A DNA stretch of 64,000 nt from Durusdinium trenchii (taxonomy: Eukaryota > Sar > Dinophyceae > Suessiales > Symbiodiniaceae): positions 465,131-529,130 of the forward strand of contig CAXAMN010026706.1 in assembly GCA_963970005.1 (NCBI GenBank). The letters are read 5' to 3'. Within the stretch, counting starts at the first letter, position 1; each line of letters begins with the position of its first letter. A program made the translations under genes and the position numbers. Below the pieces are notes generated by a model, which was not told where the DNA came from, searched no databases, and worked only from the letters and a program-made list of their open reading frames with translations. Of this stretch, positions 55,148 to 64,000 are shown in pieces.

Positions 55148-55307
55148 GTGAGACTCTTTGGACGGGATCCAGAGTAGAACTTGTTGTTTTGTCTCGGGGG
55201 AAACTATGGTCCTGAGCTCCAGGTAAGGATGCCATCAAGCCCGATTCCTTCTCGAATAGAACCTCTGAAATCACTGGATTTCAGTGACTACTAGCTTCTT
55301 GTTCCTA

Positions 55308-55350
55308 GTAGCTACTTGCTCCTAGTAGCGATGCCAGGAGCCCCTAGTAG
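55308..55350 (+). repeat. Dispersed repeat, CTAGTAG type (inverted copy 1)
   Basis: This 43-bp stretch, beginning GTAGCTACTTGCTCCTAGTA, is the exact reverse complement of 61259-61301. Flanking CTTGTTCCTAG sequences also match. Confidence 0.9.
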
Positions 55351-58300
55351 CCCCTTGTTCCTGAGCTAAAGGATGTCCGTACAGAAAAGATAGATTGAGT
55401 TGTTGAGGCAGCCACCCAATGTTTAGCCAGGACAGTCCCATGAAGCGTGGTTCGGATGGGTATGGTGTGAAGGAACCTGCGATGAAGTGATGTTTTGACA
55501 TGGTAGAGCATCAGCACAATGCAGCACCTCTTCTGAGATTACCAAAATCAAGTTGGGGCTGCATATATAGAACGGCTGTCTTTAATGAAGCAGGCAGAAA
55601 GTGTTTTGCATTTGGTGACAGCTCCGCAGCAGTTTATGAAGCATCAGATGATACCGATACCAACCATACAAGCAACAGGAGGTGCAACGAGCTGTCTTCC
55701 ATCCAAGAATCCAAGATGCCTTAACCTTGGAGACCGGGGCATGTTGGTTGTTCTTTTGGGTGACCCGGTCGACTGAGCTCTCATGTGGATATTTGTATCA
55801 GCAGATTCCAGAGATGATTTTTTGCGGATTGGGTTCATTAATTAATGTTCATGATGCATGCGATGTTGGTGGTCGTGCGTTTGAACATGGGCCCATTACT
55901 TGCTTTTCTTGATCTCTCAGTGTTCTAGCACATTCACTTGTGGAGATCCAGTCATGTGGACACCAAGGAATGGATTGGTCATGGTAGATATCAGGTGGGC
56001 CTGGATCAGCTGGAGATGGGTCATGTTGAACTGCTGTAAAAGCAGAGGCTGATATTGCTGATGGGTTAGAAAATGCATGAAAAGGCAGATCCTCTGTGGA
56101 TAAGATCGACGTACAAAAGTTCAGAGGATAGGGCATTGACCTTCAAAGTCGCCTACCACATTTAGAAGCTCCTATACATTTGCTATCCCGGCACTTGCGA
56201 GAGTGCCAACATGTGTTAACATTGGTTCTGGACAACTCCAGAGTGAAAGCTGCTGTTACGACTCAGTAGTCTCCAGGATTCTCGCGTGGTCCAGGCCTAC
56301 AGGGCTGCGGATTTTGGTGATCAACCCTTGGTCGAGGACTACACAGCGCTTTCAGTGGCTGAACCTTTGGGGCGAGATTGTCCCAGGCAGGGCCGCAGGG
56401 CGCTGCTTTGAGCGACCGGTCTCAGCTGCGACCGTGTGGTTAGAGGAGGGAGAAAACGGCGGAAAAGCAGCCTGTTGGAGCTGAATTCCTAGAGTGTATA
56501 GCTGAATTCCGGATGCCGGTGCCGGACCAAAAAAGATATTCAGAAATCCCCGTAAAAATTTCATCCATAAAATCGGTCCCCCCCAGGCTCCTGCATAGAA
56601 CGGTTCTACGAACCACATGGCTCTCCAGAAGAGACTCCAAAAGTGGAGGGGCACTCAATTTAGGGACAGCCCTTTTTGGGTGGACTCCTATCCATTCTAT
56701 GGAAAGGCAATCTTCCTATAATCTCAGATCAAAGGCTGTTTCAGGTGCTGGACTCCAGCCATTCTATAAGCACAGCATTTTTAAGGAGACTCAGGCTTTA
56801 TCATCTTCATCCTGCTGGCGTTCATGGGCCTTAGCTTGGGCACGCCCAGCCCACAAAAAAAAAAGAAATGCTACTTGTAACTAGTACGCCGAAAGGTGTA
56901 AAATAGCGCCGAAAGGTGCAACTCATCGGGCTCAACTTCCAGTATCGGCTATTAAAATCCGACACTGGCTAAATAGATTTTTGTGAGTGTTGCCAGTTCT
57001 GGTCTTTTCCAGAACTGGGTGTGTGTTGTGGATGGCTGTGACATTTTTTAGTGAACAGACTGTTCATGAACTTTTGTGTTTGGGTTTTGTTGTGCAACTT
57101 GAAGGAGAGCCCGGAATGGTAGTTATTTGGAATGGGGGGATTGTCCAATGGTATATGCGAAGCATATACACTTACACAAGCAGAACATAGACAGAGACCG
57201 TGCACAGCAAGAGTGAGAAATGTGGTTGTCCGTCATTGTCAGCTGTTGTGTGAAGCCTAGATTTCTTTGCCCACATGACCCTTATAAAGTGATTTTTTTC
57301 TGAACTGTGTGCTTGAGCGTTTATCTTGACACAATGAAGGTCTGGAAGGAGGGTGGGGTAAACCAACTTATGGTTAGGCCATTTTTAGGTTATAGGTCTA
57401 CCAAGGTGTCATTTTGGTTGGTTTTGGTCGGTCTGGGCTCTTAGGTGGGGTCTCCATTCTATAGAGCCAAAAAAGGTAGGCTCCCCCATTGTATTACTAT
57501 AGAATGTGGAGCCCGGACCGACCATGGGAATTTCAACGGGGATATTCAGAATTTAAAGTAGGTTGTGAGACACCTCAAAATAAGTGTTTGTGAGAGCCCT
57601 TTGATGCCTTTTGTTTTATTTTTCCACTCCATGTTTGTTGTAACGCTATAATTCGTCAAAGGGAAAGTTCAATGTGAAAAGAACTTCGGGCAATTTCAGT
57701 CCTCCTCGGGCAGAACGAACTGTGGACGATCAAATGCCGCGTCCCTTTGAAGATCCATGGCCTTCTGGCCAGCTGGCCGTCTCCAAGATCCAGTGCCACA
57801 GGTGACTGGCGTTGTCCTTTTTCTCCTGGACGATCAAATGAGGATCAAAGGCCCTTTCAGTACCAAGTCCCGAGCCGTATGATTTTTGTGATTTCGCCAC
57901 GTGGCCCTCTCAGCCTGCTACAGATCAAAGCAGCTACCATCTCTCTGACGACGCCAAACGCGTGGTGGTGAGACTGCCAGAGGCCCAGCAGGACAGGCAC
58001 AGAAGGACCAAGTACCTGCCAGGGTACTACCAGATGTTCACGTTGTCCATTTTGGCCCCGTATCACCTGTCTTCCTTTACAGGCATTGAACCGTGGGTTG
58101 ACACACGGGCCGGACCCTACATGCGCGCGTGCGCGTGCGCGTGCGGTTCAGCTAGCAGCCCTGGGGCTGTTGGAGTCGGTTCATCGGTCCAAGGCGCAAG
58201 GTGAAGGACAGCTTCGCCGCGGGGCCTGGGCCTTGGAGCACCGTCCAGCTGCGACGCGGCGAATCCGATGACGTGGCAGAGATGCTCCAGAGCCCCCAAG

Positions 58301-58676
58301 GACAGAGCCATCGGCAACGGAATCGTGGTGATTTGAGGTCTTAAACCTGTCAGAACGAGCTACAAGTACAAAGGTTTTGGCATTGTAGGGCTCTGATAGA
58401 GAAGCTCAAAGAGAAGCACCATGATTTCAAGAGGTGACGCGAAGGAACAATTCGAACGCGAATTGGGACTGCTTGGAACCTGAAAACTTCCTCCGATCTT
58501 TTGACTACAGCAGAAGCTTTTGGTGGAGAAGAAAGTGTGTTTTGCATCCACTGGAAAGATTTTGAACGTGCTGCATTTTGCTGCTAAACGTCGTGATCTT
58601 TGTGAACCAATTCAAACAACTCTCACTCACCATTGGTCAACGTGTTGAGGCCCTGGTGCTGCTTCTTGGATGTGAG

Positions 58677-58733
58677 GCCAGGCACAGGATGTTGTTTTCC
58701 GCTGAGGTGCAGAACAACTTGCCAAAGAAAAGG
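58677..58733 (+). CDS. Candidate exon, unidentified gene
   Basis: Reads ARHRMLFSAEVQNNLPKKR. AG|G acceptor 58675-58676, GTAAGC donor from 58734. Open frame and good splice signals; no family recognised. Confidence 0.35.
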
Positions 58734-59000
58734 GTAAGCCTTGGTGGGGCCAGTGGAGAGAAAGTATAGTCGAGAATACTCTTGCTTGTGACACATGTGA
58801 ACGGATCATTTCACGAATGAATGGTTCTTGGTGGGTTTGCGAAAGGCTTGGACCCAGGCCCAGGTCTCAATGGGACACACTCAGACTGACGTACTCCTGG
58901 TCCAGGAGGCATTGGCCGAGAGGCGACTTCGCGAAACACGAAAATCGTGAGGACTGGGCGGTGCCATGTGGAATGCTCTGACTGGCCTGATCTTCTACAG

Positions 59001-59059
59001 GAGCTTCAAGGAGTTGGCGACCTCAGGTCGCCCTGGAGACCTCAGACGGCTCAAACTTG
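59001..59059 (+). CDS. Candidate exon, unidentified gene
   Basis: After one base, reads SFKELATSGRPGDLRRLKL plus one base. AG|G acceptor behind TCTTCTAC, GT donor at 59060-59061. No family recognised. Confidence 0.35.
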
Positions 59060-60837
59060 GTGTGTGGACCCAGATGTTCCTTTGGTCAGGCATGTACATA
59101 TGGTTGTTTAGTTGTTTTAGCCGCAGGACAGCGGCGACATTCTTCACAGGTTTTCAGGTCAAACCATGTTGTACAGATCCAATTCATTCCAACTCATCGA
59201 TTTGCAAACACAATAGGTTTTAGCCGTTCAGCCAATTCATTCCAAGTCATTCCAGAACCTTTTCGCTTCAGCCGTTTCAAACACGATGATTTCGACCTGC
59301 ACGGCCCGGCCAACGTGCTCACGGGAAAACCCTGTCCTTTCAGCAATTTTGTTGAGGCGTGGCGTAGCGAGGATGAGGAGCCCATCGAGCTGGTGGGGGA
59401 TCAAGTCATTTGGCCACAAGGACTCGGTGTTCAGCGGCTACTGGCAATTCTGCGTACTGTAGCTGGCGCGTTCGAGCCAGTTAGGAACGGCGTGCACCAG
59501 AACCACCCAGAGAAGGGGATGCATTAAGGGATACAGTACTGAGATGAGCCTCCAAAGTAGCGATTGCCACACACCTCAATATGTATGTCTTCTCGGCTGC
59601 AGGAAGCAGAGATACCTTGCTGGTGGAGGAGGAGTCCCTTTTGTTGCAGCAAGCTGGTGATGGTGGCAAGGCTGTCGGAGAGTGATGAGATGTGATATGA
59701 TGTGATTATACACCGTCTCTTTGGGACAACTCTTTGCAACTATGGCTTGAGGCAGACTTCCGCAAGACTCGACTCTTTAGACACAAACCATTGGGTTCTG
59801 GAAATTCTCGTGTGACTAGCCTTGGGCCAGGCTTACTAGCCACTGGCGTCATGACAACTGCACCCAGCTCGGTTCAAACTCCAAACTGATCAAAAGATCT
59901 CGCCAATACGTTGCTGTCGAGCCTGTCAGCATCACAATAATACTTCTCGAGATCCTTAGACTTAGAACTACAAACTGCTGCACCTGGTGCTTAGAGTTAG
60001 ACTAAGACAGCACCTGGTGACTGGTACTAAAATAAAACAGCCACATGGAATGGAGGTGGTCTACTCCGAGTGCTGCGGTTTCTACGAACGCTCCTCCGCT
60101 GCAAGTCGAGAGAGTGCAGCCAAAGACGAAAAGGGGTAACAGCGTGTTTGAGTCACAGGTCGGCGAGCCAAGTTTATTTTGGTTTGTTGGGTGAGTGGCA
60201 AGTAGTCAGTTTGCAACAAATGTGGAAATCTGATCTCATCTGGGTCCTTTCACAAGCAGGGTTTGGCGGGCTTTGCTCAGCGGTGCTTGGTCACAGTGGA
60301 GGTCCACTGAGCCCCAATGACTCGGAGCAGATTTGATTCCGGGGCATCTCGGCCAGGAGTGTGTTGTTGGAGGCTCTTTCACCTTACCCGATGGGCAAGC
60401 TTGATTCGCTTTGAGGCATGAGGCAGACCCCTCCAGCGCAGCAAAAGCATGTCAAAAGCTCCGCCCTCCCAGGCCAAAGCTACCGGATCCGATGGGAGGA
60501 TGGCGATTCCTGGTGGGAAGCGCCGAGTCGGGTGGGTAAAGGGCACTGGACGGACCGAGGTGGGGGGCTGAACGGATGGGTTCAATTCAACCTTCGCTTG
60601 CCCTCTACGTGTTGGGGATGTTGGAAGAGGAAACCAGAGGAAGCCATCCATTGAGCATCATGGGAGTTTCACCAACAAGCAGATGTGTCGGTGAAACCCG
60701 TGTGGGGGGGGGAGCCCGGCGCCCCCCAAGAACAGAACATCCGAGAAGGTTGAATAACATGAAGAAGCTCATGCAGCAGCCCAAGATGGTTGTTTCCTCT
60801 CAAAAGAGCTATAACTATATCTATAACATTCTATAAC

Positions 60838-60866
60838 CATATATTAATATATATATATAATATATA
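60838..60866. repeat. TA-rich tract
   Basis: Alternating TA run similar to those at 4.5, 13.3 and 24.6 kb. Confidence 0.6.
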
Positions 60867-61258
60867 GGTAAACTTAAAGTATCTTAGATCAAAGAATTTT
60901 AAGTATCATAGTTCTTACAAATTCCATTACATTCTTACATAAGTACTACTTATCATAAGTACCATCGTGGAACAACTTGGGGTCCTTCAGCTGTTCCAGC
61001 TCCGCTCACGCTGCTCAGGTCTCGGATCCCCGGCCTAGCGCTCGAGCGTCAGGTGCGGTGAAACGGTGGCGGGAGACAAGCCAGGGGGATTGACTTCCTT
61101 GGGATTTGTTCAACAGCGAAAACTGGAGACATACTAGGTGTTTGCCATGTTTTTGCCATGGACGAGATGGGAGACGTGGTGCGTTGTGGTGCTCTCGGTT
61201 CAGATGTTTGAAAGGGGAGAAAAAGAGATCATAAGAGGTTTCTACTAGGAACAAGAAG

Positions 61259-61301
61259 CTACTAGGGGCTCCTGGCATCGCTACTAGGAGCAAGTAGCTA
61301 C
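61259..61301 (-). repeat. Dispersed repeat, CTAGTAG type (inverted copy 2)
   Basis: Exact reverse complement of 55308-55350; includes CTACTAGGGGCTCCTGGCAT. Partner of the copy 6 kb to the left. Confidence 0.9.
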
Positions 61302-62164
61302 TAGTAGCTTTTTCTCCAAGTCTAGGTCTTACTACCTCGGTTCCAGGGCAACCCTCGCCGCTTCGCAGGAGGCAGGCCGCGAGGCCCGGGGTTGGGACGT
61401 GGAGGGTCAGCTCTTATGTGGCGGATGTTCACCCACATTTTAGGTCTAAATGACTGTGCACTTTCAGAGGGAGACTCCCTCAACCAATGGGTTTCTGAGT
61501 ACTGTTCCGTTCGACCAGGGGTATTTGGAGATTCTCCATTGAGGCACCCTCGCCATGCAAAAGGTGGCAATCCTCCTAGGCAGCCAGCAGCAAAAAAAAA
61601 GACATGATCTGTATGGCCCTGTATGGCTGTACCAAAAGTCAATGAAGTGTGTGGACAGGAGCCGAGTCTACTCCCTTGTTCAGTCGGGATTGAGCTGGCC
61701 TCCTATCAAGCATCCAGCACAAGGAGAAGACATATATACGTGTTAAGTGACCCGGCTGGGATGAGATCAAAAGAAAGACCGGCTCGGATAGTGCGTGTTG
61801 TTGCCCTACAAACCTTCAACCTATAACTGTGGGGCAGTTGGAATATGTAGCAAGCAGGATAGCAGGAAGCTAGTCAGGTGCTTGGAACGTTTCATACTCC
61901 ATGTTCGGTTGCATGGTAGCAGAAATGACATGAATCTTGGAGTGCAATGCAGCTTCAGATGTAAAACAAATCGTAGAGAAAATCACCTGGCGGCCAGTCA
62001 CAATCACTGGAATATGGAAGAGGATCGTGGATGATCATGGTGCAAATGACATTGAAAGCACCTCTTCCTGCTGATGCCTCATTGGTTCGATTCCGCATCA
62101 TCCTCCACGCTTTGGACGGGTTCGATGTCCTCCAGTGGTTCGTAGACCGGCTCGTCTTCCCGAG

Positions 62165-62224
62165 GCCTTGCCTCTCCACTACGATCAGCAGCTGTCGCGC
62201 TGGATCCCATGGCTCCCAAATGAG
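62165..62224 (+). CDS. Candidate exon, unidentified gene
   Basis: Reads ALPLHYDQQLSRWIPWLPNE. AG|G acceptor after a pyrimidine-rich CTCGTCTTCCCG, GA donor at 62225-62226. Unknown family. Confidence 0.35.
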
Positions 62225-63147
62225 GAGCGAGGGGCGAGGAGCGAGGGTCGAAATCGGCTATATGTACTGATATGTTCTCCCACCAAACAAGAAGGAGGAG
62301 AAGGCCTGGTAAATAAACTCACTCGACATTCTCACTGCTTGGGCAACCTCGTTTGGAAGACTTGAACGCCGATCAGGGAGCGCTGCAATGCTGCAACTTC
62401 GCAATGCTGCACGGCCATCGGTCAGGACTTGCGGCGGCAGAGCTGCCAATGGCTCCCCTCCTTGAACACTGAGGCAACACGGGGTCGGTGGGCGTGATGG
62501 CGCACGCGATGATGGCGGTGGTTTCTGGCCACTGGGTCCCATCCAACCAGAGCTTCTCTCGGTGTCGTTGAGACCGAGAGATGCTTCGACCCAGTTCACC
62601 AAACTTCGACATCAAGGATTGACTCAGGCAGGAACTGATTTGTTGGTGACAGATTCAAGCCTTATAATCGGGGGGGAGGTTCGTTGAGTCGAGCTTCTGG
62701 GCTCATGGTACCTCACCTCGTCAGAGGGTTGCGTGGCTAATCGGATTGTGGATGAGTAGAATTCAGCCAGAAACTCTTTGAAGTTGGAAGTCGGGCTCAA
62801 CTGTTCTTTTTCAGTTCATGAAGACACCGAAGTATCACAGCTATTGATGGCAAAGTGCTAGTCTGCGTACAACCCGGCCAGTGTTGGCAGAGCAGTTTTT
62901 GTTCGAACAATTCCAACATGCACGTGTCTTCTATCACAAGAACCAATGGAGTGATTCCTTCTGACTCATCGACGCCCTGCGAAAAAATCAGAGATCCAAG
63001 ACACGCTGCTTTTTCAACACCTCTGGTTCGGCCTCCAAAATACGGGAAGAGTCCAAGAGTGTACAAAAGGTCTCAAAAAGGTCTCAAAGAAGTGCTGACG
63101 ACATGCTGACGACTTCTTTGTTTCGAGCTCTGCTTCGGTACTCACAG

Positions 63148-63201
63148 GTCCCTTTGTTGACCCAGCTGCTCCAGGACAGCAGAACGCTTCGTCAAAAAAG
63201 G
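63148..63201 (+). CDS. Candidate exon, unidentified gene
   Basis: Reads VPLLTQLLQDSRTLRQKR. AG|G acceptor (CTCACAG), GA donor at 63202-63203; the frame remains open further. Unknown family. Confidence 0.35.
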
Positions 63202-63940
63202 GAAAGCAAACGAAACCAGGAAAGCCCCGGTTTTCCGAGAAGTCTCCGAAGTTCATGGGTGGAACGAGGTCCACATCGATTTTCGACTTAAGTTCATTTC
63301 ATGTTCCAAGTCTTTCTTCCGCCGAGAGGGGCCGAAAATGAAAGTGGCTGCTCTATGGATAAATTATGAAAAGATGATAGAAGATGGGTTGATGAAACAA
63401 CCTCCAAGTTGACCGTTTCTACAAAGGTCATGTTGAACTAAATGGATGTGAACAGAAGCCGTCAACGCCGGTGTTACCATCAACACCGTGTGTGTCCAAC
63501 CCAGCCAGGAGGATGGGGACGTCGAGGCTTTGAGCGACGTATGTGTTTGGAATCAGGCAGTAGCCGCTCTGCCCCACAGCTGGATGAAGTGTAAAGATGG
63601 GTTTTGGGATGAAGCAATGTGTGGAATGTAGCTCCTCTTCTTTTCTGCAATGCTCGAAAACCGGACCGTTCTAATCCTGCGGCGGCAGGATTGGGACATG
63701 CGCCAGCTTTCGTGATGTGTTTACTGTTTTGCTTTGTGATGACAGGAGCCCTTTGCTATTTACACCATGTATATTATATATATATACCATAATATATACC
63801 CTGTTCAATGCAGAGACTGATTGGGGTATGCACAAATCCTCACAAAAGCAAGCACGGAAGAACGCGTTGCTTCTGTCTTCCAAAGGTTCACCTGGTCAGT
63901 GCCCTCAGAGCTGTTTTACATAGATTGACGTAGTCTGCAG

Positions 63941-64000
63941 GTGGTCTCGATGTGTGTTGACGATGCGCTCCAGCGGCTGAAAGAACAGCTGCTGAATGCG
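63941..64000 (+). CDS. Candidate exon running off the right edge
   Basis: Reads VVSMCVDDALQRLKEQLLNA up to the last base, with AG|G acceptor (TCTGCAG). A helical, coiled-coil-like segment. It probably belongs with the preceding candidate exons, but that link is not shown. Confidence 0.4.
   Translation, partial: MVSMCVDDALQRLKEQLLNA

Noticed and set aside
54265-55215. 316-codon open frame
   Set aside because: Only its last part (from 55021) looks coding and is bounded by splice-like signals; the first two thirds have no recognisable motif and overlap an equally open frame.
1-64000. CRISPR arrays, operons, ribosome binding sites, bacterial promoters
   Set aside because: The sequence is eukaryotic with spliced genes; no spaced direct-repeat array of CRISPR type was seen.

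Overview
This window is nuclear DNA of a eukaryote, most likely a dinoflagellate and probably a member of the Symbiodiniaceae (inference). Coding blocks are tiny (17-157 nt) and scattered among long introns. Almost every acceptor reads AG followed by G, and GC and GA donors together outnumber GT donors. The left edge holds decayed copies of a reverse transcriptase plus cytosine-methyltransferase retrotransposon of a kind described from dinoflagellates. A probable spliced-leader relic lies upstream of a small intronless ORF. There is no bacterial-style operon, and nearly all long open frames here are chance.

Layout. 1-4129: two head-to-tail, broken copies of the retrotransposon, ending in a 105-bp direct repeat that runs into an assembly gap (4130-4401). 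4402-8447: no recognisable gene. 8448-52967: one very long plus-strand gene that I assembled by hand as 34 proposed exons, a tyrosyl-tRNA synthetase. Exons 1-21 give an almost complete catalytic and anticodon-binding module with intact class I motifs (PSGRMHIAQG and KMSKS). Exon 21 splices in frame into a second, diverged TyrRS-like module (exons 22-34) that ends in a lysine-rich tail and stop codon at 52967. The product would be a double-length, pseudo-dimeric TyrRS, an architecture known from kinetoplastids; I do not know of a description in dinoflagellates. The N-terminal exon or exons were not found. Several module 2 exons are tentative.

Intron 5 of this gene is about 22.5 kb (10577-33034). 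It contains other material on the same strand: a small secreted cysteine-rich ORF with the spliced-leader relic 42 nt upstream (20188-20748), a decayed leucine-rich-repeat sequence (26299-26919), two cleanly spliceable MORN-repeat exons (27045-27106 and 27459 onward), and assorted hairpins and tandem repeats.

52968-64000: a 5S rRNA-like fragment lies just downstream of the TyrRS stop. It is followed by a series of AG|G-type candidate exons of an unidentified plus-strand gene that runs off the right edge. A dispersed repeat family (GGTTGGAGGCCATCGC and CTACTAG types) occurs at 30.5, 42.3, 48.1, 55.3 and 61.3 kb, including a 43-bp exact inverted pair.
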